Positions 46,553 to 57,717 of a stretch of 64,000 nucleotides of DNA are shown here, piece by piece. The position numbers and the translations under genes are program-made. Positions within the stretch are counted from its first letter, which is position 1. Each line of letters starts with the position of its first letter. The stretch is from an uncultured Eubacteriales bacterium. Its GTDB lineage: Bacteria; Bacillota_I; Bacilli_A; RF39; UBA660. The notes beneath the pieces were generated by a model. That model made no database searches and was not told the DNA's origin. It saw only the letters and a program-made list of their open reading frames with translations. The stretch spans positions 46,933 through 110,932 of the forward strand of contig CAJMAC010000005.1 in NCBI GenBank assembly GCA_905211265.1, written 5' to 3'.

Positions 46553-46582
46553 TGTTAAAAAAAGTCCTAATTTATAAGACTT
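46553..46582 (-). terminator. Terminator of the F1-like operon
   Basis: On the minus strand, AAGTCTTA and TAGGACTT arms are followed by seven T, touching the stop of the coiled-coil gene. Confidence 0.75.
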
Positions 46583-47472
46583 TATTTAGTATTCTTTTCT
46601 TCTTTTGCTTCTTCAAACATATCTTTTGTATCAATAAATATATCATTTTGGTCATCTTTTAATCCATTTGTAGGTAGTACTACATCAGGTAATTTCTCTT
46701 CGGCTTTTTCTAATGATTCAAATACATTTACTGGTACTACTGAACCTATTTTATCTATTAAAGGCATTGAAGTTAAAATTTTATTTTCTTCTTCTTTATT
46801 GTCTTCTTTAACTTCTTCTATTTTGGGTTCTTCTATATGTTCTTCAACTTTTAATTCAGTTGCTTTAGGTTCTTCTTTGAATAAATCTTTTAATCTTTGT
46901 TCTTTTTTAGGTTCTTTTACTTCAACTAAAGAATCTTTTTCTATAGTATCTTTCTTTTCTAATATTTTACTTAAATCAATATCATTTACTTCTAAACTAT
47001 CTATAAGGCAAAATTCATATAATAAATTTAAATATTCTTTTTTAAGTAATTTATTCTTTATTACTTTTATTTTTGTTTCATTTTTTTCTTTTCTAGCTTC
47101 TTCGATTAATGCTAATATTTTTACTACATTATTTAATCTTTCTCTATATTCTTTTAAATTATCTGAATATTTTAAATATGATAATTCAATTACTTCATCA
47201 GTTGCTTTTTTATATGAAGATATTAAATCTTTTTGTTCTTTTGATTTTAATTCTACAAAGTTAATTAAATTCTCTAATCTAGCTTCTTCTTTTTCTAATG
47301 TTGTAGTCATTGGAAACTTAGTATCTAATTCTAATTCATAATTTTTATTAAAGGCATAATCTAATTCAATTAATTTATTTTTTAAATCTTCTTTTAAATT
47401 TGGAGAATGATTTTTCATGTATTTATCTTTTATTTCATTATATTCTTTTTGTAGTGTATTTAAATCTTTCAT
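46582..47472 (-). CDS. Charged coiled-coil protein, last gene of F1-like operon
   Basis: A 296-residue cytoplasmic protein. The first ~170 residues are a heptad-rich coiled coil (KDLNTLQKEYNEIKDKYMKN onward). A Glu/Lys-rich low-complexity tract with repeated EEPK/VEEHIEEPK/EEVKED units covers ~190-240. The C-terminal ~50 residues contain PLIDKIGSVVPVNVFESLE and end in an acidic tail. I recognise no family. I chose the ATG at 47472; the in-frame GTG at 47481 is inside the ribosome site. It follows gamma with almost no gap, so it probably works with the complex, perhaps as a linker or stator. Confidence 0.7.
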   Translation of the reverse strand: MKDLNTLQKEYNEIKDKYMKNHSPNLKEDLKNKLIELDYAFNKNYELELDTKFPMTTTLEKEEARLENLINFVELKSKEQKDLISSYKKATDEVIELSYLKYSDNLKEYRERLNNVVKILALIEEARKEKNETKIKVIKNKLLKKEYLNLLYEFCLIDSLEVNDIDLSKILEKKDTIEKDSLVEVKEPKKEQRLKDLFKEEPKATELKVEEHIEEPKIEEVKEDNKEEENKILTSMPLIDKIGSVVPVNVFESLEKAEEKLPDVVLPTNGLKDDQNDIFIDTKDMFEEAKEEKNTK

Positions 47473-47482
47473 ATTTTCCACC

Positions 47483-48247
47483 TCACATTAATTTCTTAAA
47501 GTTTTCTACTGTTTTCATGATACTTTTTTCTGTTTTCTTTCTTCGTTCTTCATGTAGCATTTCTGCTTCTTTTTCATCTATTTTTTCTAGTGCTTGTTTT
47601 GTTATTTGACTTCTTAATACATTTTCTGCTGCTCTACTATTACATTCACTTATTCTTAATTGATAACATATATAAAATGTCAATAAACTTTTTAACATTT
47701 TTGTTACATCTGTTTCTTTTACAAAGTCTTCACCTTCATAATATGTTCCAGTGAATTCTATGGGAAATAGTTGTATTTTTTTAAATTCAAATGATGTTGA
47801 AGAATTGTAGTGATTGTAATATAGATTTATTTCACTATATGATAAATCTGTTAAGGCATCATTTATAGTACGCTCTATATCTTGAAATCTTTCATAAAAA
47901 TGGTCTTTACCTATTTTTAATAATACTTTATCATCAGTATATGCTATTTTATTACCTATAATTATTTTATAATCATCTTTATCTTGTCTTATTTGTTTAC
48001 CAATTACGGAGTTAAAGTTTCCACAAAATCCATAGTCATTAGCAAGATAAATATTAAGTTTAGGATTTTCTTTAATAGGAGTTAAAACATTTTTATCTAG
48101 TATCATATTTTTATTATATATTATTCTTCCTATTATATTGGTTATTTTTTCTCCAACATTCCTATATTTTTCTGCTTCTCTTCTTGCTTTATCTACTTTT
48201 AATAATGAATGGAAATTCATTACTTTAACAACATTTTTTATTCTCAT
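47483..48247 (-). CDS. F1-ATPase gamma-like subunit
   Basis: A 254-residue protein with gamma architecture: an N-terminal long helix (KNVVKVMNFHSLLKVDKARREAEKYR), a Rossmann-like middle with LANDYGFCGNFNSVIG matching the gamma SDRGLCGGFN motif, and a C-terminal long helix with ISECNSRAAENVLRSQI. It is about 30 residues shorter than usual. Both coiled-coil helices needed for the rotating shaft are present. It ends in TGA, rare in this window, overlapping the region before the next gene. Confidence 0.87.
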   Translation of the reverse strand: MRIKNVVKVMNFHSLLKVDKARREAEKYRNVGEKITNIIGRIIYNKNMILDKNVLTPIKENPKLNIYLANDYGFCGNFNSVIGKQIRQDKDDYKIIIGNKIAYTDDKVLLKIGKDHFYERFQDIERTINDALTDLSYSEINLYYNHYNSSTSFEFKKIQLFPIEFTGTYYEGEDFVKETDVTKMLKSLLTFYICYQLRISECNSRAAENVLRSQITKQALEKIDEKEAEMLHEERRKKTEKSIMKTVENFKKLM

Positions 48248-48256
48248 AATATCACC

Positions 48257-48790
48257 TTACAAGCCATATTTTTCTTCTTTTATATGTTTATCTTTTACTA
48301 TGATATTATTTAATGTTTTAAATAAGACAAAACTATAAAATAATACTGATAAAATTATTACAAATATTAAACATATTACTATAATTACACTATCTTGTTC
48401 CGTAACATAATTATATAATAAATTAGTTACAAATAAACTTAATATACTTATTAATTCATATACTATATTTAAAAATCCTTTTGGGTAATTTAACATTAAT
48501 ATATCACTTAATATTACAAGTACAAAGGAAATTACTATTACTATTAAGTTTACTTTTGAGAATGTAAGTAAGTTATATACTAAGAATAAATAGTTTAAAC
48601 TTATAATTGAAAAAGATAATATTTGTTTATTGTTTAATCCTAAGAATAAACCATAAAATTTAATTTTAGCGTTATCTACACTATATTTTTTTAATAATAT
48701 TTTAAATACTACTGCCACCCCTGACAAGAATATTATACCTACTACTAAAAAACTTATTAATGTATATAATATATCATTACTATCTAACAT
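48257..48790 (-). CDS. Multi-pass membrane protein embedded in F1-like operon
   Basis: A 177-residue protein of five or six transmembrane helices (e.g. residues 10-32, 55-75, 78-98, 105-125, 132-158) and a short Lys-rich cytoplasmic tail. It is not an a subunit: the conserved Arg-bearing penultimate helix is not seen, and charged residues are nearly absent from the helices. I recognise no family. It lies between epsilon and gamma, 2 bp after epsilon, so it is cotranscribed. It could be the membrane partner of this complex in place of subunit a. Confidence 0.7.
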   Translation of the reverse strand: MLDSNDILYTLISFLVVGIIFLSGVAVVFKILLKKYSVDNAKIKFYGLFLGLNNKQILSFSIISLNYLFLVYNLLTFSKVNLIVIVISFVLVILSDILMLNYPKGFLNIVYELISILSLFVTNLLYNYVTEQDSVIIVICLIFVIILSVLFYSFVLFKTLNNIIVKDKHIKEEKYGL

Positions 48791-48791
48791 A

Positions 48792-50421
<1,630 letters not shown>

Positions 50422-50427
50422 TCACCT

Positions 50428-51753
50428 CTACTCTTTTGTATCTTTTAAAAAGTCATATTGACTTATCATTTCTTCTTTTGTTTTTGGACTATATTTATAT
50501 TGTTTTAAGGTATCAAGTATTCTTTTACCATTTTTTAATCTTAATTGCAATTCTTCACTCATTTCATCTATGTTAGCAAGTTCATAAACACTACGAACAT
50601 CTAGGTATGATAATAATCTACTTCTTACATCACTACCTACTTTTTTCATATCTTTTGATTGAACATTACCACCTAGACGTGAAACAGAAAGTCCATAATC
50701 AATCGCAGGTTTTTCACCTTTAGAAAAGTTTTTGGTAGACATAACTAATTGTCCATCGGTTATAGAAATTATATTTGTAGAAATATAGTCTGTTATATCT
50801 CCACCTTTTGTTTCTACAACTGGAAGTATTGTAACTGAACCTCCATTAATATGTTGACAACCACGTTCAAGCATTCTTGAATGTGTAAAGAAGATATCTG
50901 ATGGATAAGCATCTCTACCTGGTGTTTTCTTACTATTTAAACTTATTTGTCTATAAATATCAGCATGTTTTTTTAAGTCATCTAGGACTACTAAAACATC
51001 AAATTTTTGCATCATTAATGCTTCTGCAAAAGATAATGCAGCATATGGAGTTAAATATGTTCTCGTAGGTAATTCATCATGGAATGAAGCAATAATTATT
51101 GTATAAGATGCTGCTCCTCTTTTAGTAAGTTCATAGTAAATATCTTTAACCTCTTTTTTAGTTTTACCTAAGGCTACATACATACATAATACATTTTTAC
51201 CTTTTTGGTTTACTATCGCATCAAGACATAATTGAGTCTTACCTGTTTTTTTATCTCCGATTATTAATTGTCTTTGACCTTTACCTATTGGATATATTAA
51301 ATCTATACCTGTAATTCCTGTTAAAAATTCACGCTTTACAAGTCCTCTATCCATTATAGATACTTGTTCTCCTTCAATAGGAAACTCTATTAATTTATCA
51401 AATTTTTTACCTGCTATTAAATCATTACCAAAAATATCTACAACTTTACCTACGGAATCTAGACTGAATAAACATTTAAATTCTTTCTTTAAAGCGTAGA
51501 CTAAATCACCAGTTTTAATTTCACCGGTTACTTCAACTAAGGATATTAATACTTTATTAGATAAAATTGATAATACATATCCTTTTGCTACATTATTAAT
51601 ATTAACTTCTTCATAAAAACTAACATCATTTAGTCCACTGGCTTCAAGCATATAATTACTTACTTTTATAACTTTACCTGTTGAATAAACATTTTCATTA
51701 TTTTTTATTTCAGTAATTTTATTATCTATTTTTTCATCCCATTTATTCTTCAT
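50428..51753 (-). CDS. F1-ATPase alpha-like subunit
   Basis: A 441-residue alpha-type subunit, ~60 residues shorter than normal. The P-loop is LIIGDKKTGKTQLCLDAI near residue 165. GGDITDYISTNIISITDGQL and IDYGLSVSRLGGNVQSKDMKK follow; the Arg in SVSR is the arginine finger that completes the beta active site. The short C-terminal helical domain still has LRLKNGKRILDTLKQYKYSP. It should form an alternating hexamer with the beta-like subunit. Confidence 0.9.
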   Translation of the reverse strand: MKNKWDEKIDNKITEIKNNENVYSTGKVIKVSNYMLEASGLNDVSFYEEVNINNVAKGYVLSILSNKVLISLVEVTGEIKTGDLVYALKKEFKCLFSLDSVGKVVDIFGNDLIAGKKFDKLIEFPIEGEQVSIMDRGLVKREFLTGITGIDLIYPIGKGQRQLIIGDKKTGKTQLCLDAIVNQKGKNVLCMYVALGKTKKEVKDIYYELTKRGAASYTIIIASFHDELPTRTYLTPYAALSFAEALMMQKFDVLVVLDDLKKHADIYRQISLNSKKTPGRDAYPSDIFFTHSRMLERGCQHINGGSVTILPVVETKGGDITDYISTNIISITDGQLVMSTKNFSKGEKPAIDYGLSVSRLGGNVQSKDMKKVGSDVRSRLLSYLDVRSVYELANIDEMSEELQLRLKNGKRILDTLKQYKYSPKTKEEMISQYDFLKDTKE

Positions 51754-51755
51754 AA

Positions 51756-52520
51756 CTATGCATTCCTTTCACTTAGGCTAAAGTCATATACTTTGTCTTT
51801 ATAGACAATTTTTATTCCACTATAAATATCATCACTTACAATGGTTTTTATATGCTTACTTAAATAATCATAATTTTCTTTTTTATTTGATACATATATT
51901 GTAATTGTAGGATTATTTAAATCTACTAATCTATCTAAATAATCTACAAAATCTTCAATAACAAATTTACCATTTAAGTCTTTGAATAATAGATAGATAT
52001 TATATTCATTACTATCTAAAAGAATTTTCATATAATCATCTAATTCTTGATCAAGCAATGTTTTTACTTCATAAACAACACTTGGAGTAAATTTTTCTTT
52101 TAATCTTAAACAAAAATCATATCTATCAACATTCTTAACACATCTCAAAAAATCTTTGACTAATTTTTCATGGTCAAAATCAAATTTTTCTTCGATTAAT
52201 CTTGTTATTTTTAATAGTTCTTTGTTTTGATATTCTGTTGAATTAAATAAATCTATTATATTATAATCAAAATCATATCCATCTTTTTTAACTATTTTTT
52301 CTTCGTCTTTTAACCCTAATTCTTTATTCTTTAATAATTCATCTATTTCATTTAATTTTTGTTCTTTTTCATCAATTAAACTATCATAAGCTTGTAATTT
52401 ATCAACAAAGTATGTTTTAGTTTGAGAATTTACTACTTTTACTGTTTTCTTTAAAATTATAAACATGAAGAAAACAAGTAAAGTTATAATTCCACAGGCA
52501 ATTATAAACAACCAAGTCAT
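51756..52520 (-). CDS. Peripheral-stalk-like membrane protein (b/delta fusion-like)
   Basis: A 254-residue protein. An N-terminal transmembrane helix (residues 3-24) is followed by a long charged coiled coil (AYDSLIDEKEQKLNEIDELLKNKELG) and a C-terminal domain with TITIYVSNKKENYDYLSKHI and YSGIKIVYKDKVYDFSLSERN, similar in pattern to the end of delta (D-x-S-x-x-x-G-I-x-I). This is the layout of a b subunit fused to delta. It lies 2 bp from the c-like gene and 2 bp from alpha, the position of b and delta in atp operons. Confidence 0.7.
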   Translation of the reverse strand: MTWLFIIACGIITLLVFFMFIILKKTVKVVNSQTKTYFVDKLQAYDSLIDEKEQKLNEIDELLKNKELGLKDEEKIVKKDGYDFDYNIIDLFNSTEYQNKELLKITRLIEEKFDFDHEKLVKDFLRCVKNVDRYDFCLRLKEKFTPSVVYEVKTLLDQELDDYMKILLDSNEYNIYLLFKDLNGKFVIEDFVDYLDRLVDLNNPTITIYVSNKKENYDYLSKHIKTIVSDDIYSGIKIVYKDKVYDFSLSERNA

Positions 52521-52521
52521 A

Positions 52522-52770
<249 letters not shown>

Positions 52771-52955
52771 TTATCGCTCCTTCATAAGGGTAAAATACAC
52801 CCTATATATTCTATATAAAATTATAACATTTATTAATTATGGTGTCAATAAGTGTTATTAAAATCTATTTGTTTTTTACAAGAATTTGTTGTTGACATAA
52901 TTTAGAAACTACAATATAATAGAAAATAATACTTTAAAATATAGGATGTGAATTT

Positions 52956-53594
52956 ATGAATGTTACATTAGAGGAATTAAATTTGCTATTTAGTAATTAT
53001 GATTACATATTTAATAATAATTATATGATTTGTGAAAGCACTACCCCATACCAAGCAAAACATATTGATATAACAAAAGAATGGATAAATAGTGCTACTC
53101 CAAACAGTAACAAAGTACTAGATTTAAACTATTATGTTCACGAAGGAATTAAATATAGTGTGGATGGAAAATACATAGTACTAGATTATTCCAAAAAAGA
53201 AAAAGAAATTGCTGTTTGGCTTGAAAAAAACTTTGGTGGTGAAATATATATGATACCACGAATAAATATTCCAGAAAATATAAAAACGCCTGATTATATT
53301 TTTAGAGGTGAAAAATGAGATTTAAAAGTAATTAATGGTAAAAGCAATCAAGTTTTTTATCATGCAATATATAATAAATCAAATCAAAGTAATAATTTTA
53401 TATTTGATATTACAAATTCTTCATTAACATTAGAACAATCAAAGATATTAATTACAAAATTATATTGCAGAACTGATGTTCCGTTTATAGATAAAATATT
53501 ATTAAAAAAAGAAAATAGTTTTTTTATATATAAAAAATGTGACCGCACTGTAAGGTCAGCACGACCACATTTACTGAATATAAACACATTATAA
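52956..53594 (+). pseudogene. CdiA-CT-like nuclease gene with in-frame TGA
   Basis: An open frame of 120 codons from ATG at 52956 stops at TGA (53316) and continues in the same frame for ~91 more sense codons to TAA at 53592. Across the stop the protein reads TPDYIFRGEK-stop-DLKVINGKSN, then NQSNNFIFDITN, a good match in pattern to the CdiA C-terminal tRNA-nuclease domain. There a Trp normally occupies the stop position, so a TGG-to-TGA change is the simplest explanation. The core Asp, Glu and Lys residues of the nuclease motif remain. It is a lone plus-strand gene between minus-strand operons, with no immunity gene in sight. Confidence 0.6.
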
Positions 53595-53693
53595 TAAATA
53601 TAATATGATAACATTCACTACATATAATATACAATAAATTAATAATTATGTCAATCATTTTTAAAAAACAAAATCATGTTTAATATTACTTTT

Positions 53694-55283
53694 TTACTCT
53701 GTATATTGAGATGCTTGATATTCTACTGGTTCATATACTGTTCCAGTAAACCATACTTCACCAGAGTTTTTATCTCTAATTATAAACATATATGGATTAT
53801 CAAATGTTAAATCTATTTTTTCTACTGGTACTTCATATAAATAATCAAATCCGCAATCATGAGCACCTGCTCCACCAATAGTAGTTGCTGCAGAAGCTTT
53901 AATTCCATCATTAGAAAATTCTATATTAGACTTATGTGCTACTTGATTAATATAAGCATTACTTGATGATAAATTAGATAAATCAGCCTTAGAAGAATTA
54001 AATACATTTGTTATACCTAATTTACTTAAATCATTAATTAAATCTAACTCATAATCAAATTTAAACATAGGTATATAACCATATATTTCTGTTATTACTC
54101 CATCTTTAAAACTATCTAATTCAACATTTTTTAAATTATTAATTAAATTATTAATATCTGAAGATTTAATATTTTTTATATAATTATTAAGACTATCATT
54201 TTTAGGCATAATACCAATATATTGTAATGTTGTTCCATCATACTCTTTTAAATCTTTAGCAAATACTTTAACATTGTCATCTGTATAAAATTTAAAATCA
54301 GTTGTACTACTAATATCTTTATACCCTTTATTAATTTCTTTTATATAATCATCAACATATGTTTTTACATCTTTATCATTTCCAGGATTACAACTTTGTA
54401 ATTTATAATCTTCACTATTTAACCAGTCTTGATATTTTTTAGTAATATTATCTCTAATATTTTGTTCTCCTAAAGTACTTACAATGTCATATTTATTAGC
54501 AACCGCTCCAATTTCTACTGATTTTGCTTTTTTTGAATAATTACTAAATTCAAGGTCATGATAATAAGAAGTTTCTAATGAACCTACATATTTAAAATAA
54601 TTTTCATGAGCATAATCTACAATAAACATTTTATTTTCACTTTGAATCTTATTAACCCATTCCATATCTATTGCTAAAGCATTAACTAAAATAAAATCTT
54701 GATTAGAAATATCATCAGCAATATTATTAATTAATTTAAATGTTTTATCACTTACCCAAGAATTAAGAACATTAGGAGTTTCAAATGAATCATAAATGAC
54801 ATTAGCATTATATTTACTTAATAAAGTATTAACATAAGAATCTTTTATTGAATCTTTAAAAGAATCTTTAATAAATAATGTATTTACAAAAGACATATTT
54901 GCGTTATTAGTATATTTTTTAGCATCATAAGTTCCTACAATATTAGATATTTGATCTTTTGATTCACCATTAGAGCCTTCTTTTAACATTTCTAAAGCAT
55001 ATTTAATTGATAAAGGACTATAAACTTTATTTTTCTCTTCATTTTCTAACTGAAGGAAATACAAATCAAAATCTTCTAATGAATTTCCTGATAAACGATA
55101 TGCTAAATATTTATTATTATTTTGCGCTTCATTTTTACCTGTTGAATTATTTTTATCACTAAATTTAACAAAGTAAACAATTATAAAAGCTAAAATAACC
55201 AACAAAACTATAATAATAATTAAAGCTTTACTATTCTTTTTCTCCTTTAAAATATTTGTGTTATTATTTACACTTCTTTCCAT
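53694..55283 (-). CDS. Membrane-anchored serpin
   Basis: A 529-residue protein. A cytoplasmic N-terminus and transmembrane helix (residues ~22-40) are followed by a serpin domain: VYSPLSIKYALEMLKEGSNGESKDQI, then MSFVNTLFIKDSF, then FILVNALAIDMEWVNKI. The hinge of the reactive loop is NDGIKASAATTIGGAG near residue 470, small residues as in inhibitory serpins, and the end is NPYMFIIRDKNSGEVWFTGTVYEP. It would trap serine or cysteine proteases at the outer surface. There is an insertion of ~100 residues in the middle. It has its own leader and ribosome site (GAGGTGAAAG). Confidence 0.87.
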   Translation of the reverse strand: MERSVNNNTNILKEKKNSKALIIIIVLLVILAFIIVYFVKFSDKNNSTGKNEAQNNNKYLAYRLSGNSLEDFDLYFLQLENEEKNKVYSPLSIKYALEMLKEGSNGESKDQISNIVGTYDAKKYTNNANMSFVNTLFIKDSFKDSIKDSYVNTLLSKYNANVIYDSFETPNVLNSWVSDKTFKLINNIADDISNQDFILVNALAIDMEWVNKIQSENKMFIVDYAHENYFKYVGSLETSYYHDLEFSNYSKKAKSVEIGAVANKYDIVSTLGEQNIRDNITKKYQDWLNSEDYKLQSCNPGNDKDVKTYVDDYIKEINKGYKDISSTTDFKFYTDDNVKVFAKDLKEYDGTTLQYIGIMPKNDSLNNYIKNIKSSDINNLINNLKNVELDSFKDGVITEIYGYIPMFKFDYELDLINDLSKLGITNVFNSSKADLSNLSSSNAYINQVAHKSNIEFSNDGIKASAATTIGGAGAHDCGFDYLYEVPVEKIDLTFDNPYMFIIRDKNSGEVWFTGTVYEPVEYQASQYTE

Positions 55284-55356
55284 TTTACTTTCACCTCTAT
55301 TATAATCTTACCATTAATTTTTTTAAAAGTAAATATATTGTAATTAAATAACATAA

Positions 55357-55432
55357 GTTTTGAGATTATAAGCTCAAAACTCTTTTTAATAACTTTAGGT
55401 ATTAAAAAGCCTTGGAATAACTTTTAAGTTAT
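55357..55432. other. Three adjacent hairpins between surface operon and serpin
   Basis: Hairpins lie at 55357-55380 (GTTTTGAG/CTCAAAAC), 55382-55409 (CTTTTTAATA/TATTAAAAAG) and 55417-55432 (ATAACTT/AAGTTAT). One may terminate the surface operon, but three in a row suggest a structured leader or attenuator for the serpin gene. Confidence 0.4.
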
Positions 55433-55460
55433 GAAAAGGAAAAAAGAAAACTAAAATTAA

Positions 55461-56183
55461 TTAATTTTCTTTTAATAACATTAAATAATCTAAATTATTT
55501 GTAAATAACATAAAGTCATTAGATATTTCTAATTTTCCGTAGTTTACATTAACACTATAATAATTACTATATACTGTTAAGTTTTCTGTTTTATTTATAA
55601 TATTATATGTATCATCTTTATAATTATAATAACTTATACTATCTGGTTTTGCTATTATATATGATAATGGACTTAATGTTATAGTTTCATTATTTATCTT
55701 AAATGTTACTTCATCACTAAATAGATATAAGTAATTACCATCATACATAATAAAGTGATCTATATTTTTATTATAATTATCATTAACTAATTTATAGATA
55801 TTATTTATTTTTTCTATATAAGTAAATTCTGTTGTTTTATATTGATTTAATCTTTTTAAAGGAAGTATTATTGCCATATCTTTAGGTAATATTACTTTAC
55901 TTTCTTCTTTAAAATATATTGGTGTTGAATCATAATTAATACTATATTCTTTTGGTACAAAACCTTTAATTACATTCTTTTTATTATATGATATTGTCGC
56001 AGTATATTCTATTTTATTGTTGGTAACATATTGATATAATTCTTTATCTTGTTTATCCCTATAATTATTTAATTTATACTCTCTTAAATATATAAATAAC
56101 ACTATTAATAATGCTAGTAATACAATTGCAGGAATAATTATTTTCATATTCTTTTTATCAAATATTTTCTTTATATTATTCAT
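55461..56183 (-). CDS. Single-pass surface protein (240 aa), unrecognised
   Basis: A signal-anchored protein: cytoplasmic basic residues, a transmembrane helix at ~15-33, then an external beta-rich domain (DHFIMYDGNYLYLFSDEVTFKINNETITLSPLSYIIA). The same order of beta motifs occurs at the N-termini of the two larger proteins upstream. Its ATG overlaps the previous gene by 8 bp. The function is unknown, probably a member of the same surface complex. Confidence 0.65.
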   Translation of the reverse strand: MNNIKKIFDKKNMKIIIPAIVLLALLIVLFIYLREYKLNNYRDKQDKELYQYVTNNKIEYTATISYNKKNVIKGFVPKEYSINYDSTPIYFKEESKVILPKDMAIILPLKRLNQYKTTEFTYIEKINNIYKLVNDNYNKNIDHFIMYDGNYLYLFSDEVTFKINNETITLSPLSYIIAKPDSISYYNYKDDTYNIINKTENLTVYSNYYSVNVNYGKLEISNDFMLFTNNLDYLMLLKEN

Positions 56184-57702
56184 TGTTTTCTTCCTCCTTT
56201 GTAGTTTCTTTTAAAGAAGGTTCAGGCTCTGGTGTTGGCTCAGGTTCTGGTGTTGGGTCTGGTACACTAGTATTCTTTTCTATTTTATAAGACCAACTTA
56301 TATTTTTATTTGTTCTTACTCCTGATACTGTAACACCCTCTAATTGTAATGTTATTATTGAATTATTTGGTAATATTAAATTAGAAATATTTATACTTCC
56401 TGTTAAATTACTATTATTTATAGGTAGTTCTATATTTTGTTTTTCTCCATTAACATATATTCTAAGCACTGCACTATCAATTGTATATGTAGATGTATCT
56501 ATTTTATAATAAAGTGATTTAGAAGTTACTTTATTAACAGTTAATGTTATATTAGGGAATCTTGTTGTTACATTTTGTTTATCTATTACTTCTTCACGAA
56601 CTAAGCCTTCTAACATATGAGTATATTTAAATGTTAATTCATAGTCTGTTCCCGGTAATAAGTTAGTTAAAGATATATTAGTACTTCCTTTAGATAGATA
56701 TACTGTTTTTAATCCACTTTCACTTCTTATTTCTACGAATACTTTTAAATATTCATTATTTTTATCATATACTACATAATCTACTGAAATATCATTAATA
56801 TTTGGAGTTATTTTAATAATGGAAGTATGTGCTGTTTCATTAATTATTTCTTGTTCTGATTTATTTGTTCCATCTTCATCAGTAGTTACTCCACTAGGAT
56901 TAGTGTTAGTATTATTACCTTGATTGTTACCATTACCTCCATTTATATTATTTCCTCCATTATTTGGATTATTATCATTAGGATTACCATTACCATTAGT
57001 ACTTGGATTGTTACTATCACTACCATTACCTTTACCACTATTTTGTTTATGTTCATTAGTAGTACCTAATATTTTCTTTAAATCAATAGTATCATTTTCA
57101 AATATTAATAATTCATTTGCGATATCAAAAGTATATGATGAAGTAACTATTTTTGTTTCTGAGAATGATTTTACATTTACTTCATTATTATATAATAGGG
57201 CATTACCTTGTTTATCTAATTCAATTACTAGATAATTAGAAGTTTTTAATAATTCATCTTCTGTTTTAATTGTAGAATCTGTAACTAAATATTTTCTATC
57301 TGCTACTTTATAAAATCTTGATATTCCTAAATTATTTAATTTAGTTTCTTCACTAGTTATATTTACTTCTTGTGATAATGTTACTTCATAAAATTCTCCA
57401 TATAAACTTAATGATTTTTCACTATTATTGAATGCTATTACATGAGGCCCTATTTGATAATCTTCATTTTTATAAGTTAAGTAATAATTTTTATTCCATT
57501 TTTTTCTTATTACTCCGGTTTCATTTAGTAATATATTATTTTTATCTATATCAAATAATACTGTACTAGAATCTAATTCATACTTATTTTGTCTTAGTTT
57601 TATTTCTTTAATTAGAAAGTAAGAAAATATAATAGCAAATATTAAACATACTACTACTATTATTCCTATATTTCTTTTATTTTTACTATCATATTTTCTC
57701 AT
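56176..57702 (-). CDS. Single-pass surface protein with FN3-like domain (508 aa)
   Basis: A transmembrane helix (residues ~12-31) precedes an external N-terminal domain of ~180 residues. A Gly/Asn/Pro-rich linker (residues ~220-275, NPNDNNPNNGG-type repeats) follows, then two beta-sandwich domains of fibronectin type III character (VKVFVEIRSESGLKTVYLSK, TNLLPGTDYELTFKY). A Pro/Glu tail (PDPTPEPEPTPEPEP) ends in acidic residues. No LPXTG is present. The layout mirrors the 1912-residue protein just upstream, so the two are paralogues of different length. Confidence 0.75.
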   Translation of the reverse strand: MRKYDSKNKRNIGIIVVVCLIFAIIFSYFLIKEIKLRQNKYELDSSTVLFDIDKNNILLNETGVIRKKWNKNYYLTYKNEDYQIGPHVIAFNNSEKSLSLYGEFYEVTLSQEVNITSEETKLNNLGISRFYKVADRKYLVTDSTIKTEDELLKTSNYLVIELDKQGNALLYNNEVNVKSFSETKIVTSSYTFDIANELLIFENDTIDLKKILGTTNEHKQNSGKGNGSDSNNPSTNGNGNPNDNNPNNGGNNINGGNGNNQGNNTNTNPSGVTTDEDGTNKSEQEIINETAHTSIIKITPNINDISVDYVVYDKNNEYLKVFVEIRSESGLKTVYLSKGSTNISLTNLLPGTDYELTFKYTHMLEGLVREEVIDKQNVTTRFPNITLTVNKVTSKSLYYKIDTSTYTIDSAVLRIYVNGEKQNIELPINNSNLTGSINISNLILPNNSIITLQLEGVTVSGVRTNKNISWSYKIEKNTSVPDPTPEPEPTPEPEPSLKETTKEEENNE

Positions 57703-57717
57703 ATTTATTCCTCCTAA

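Noticed and set aside
52956..53594. Use of genetic code 4 (TGA = Trp), suggested by the TGA at a Trp position
   Set aside because: All large genes are intact in the standard code with Trp written as TGG, and TGA ends at least two genes (stops at 212-214 and 47483-47485). Code 4 would leave TGA scattered inside most genes.
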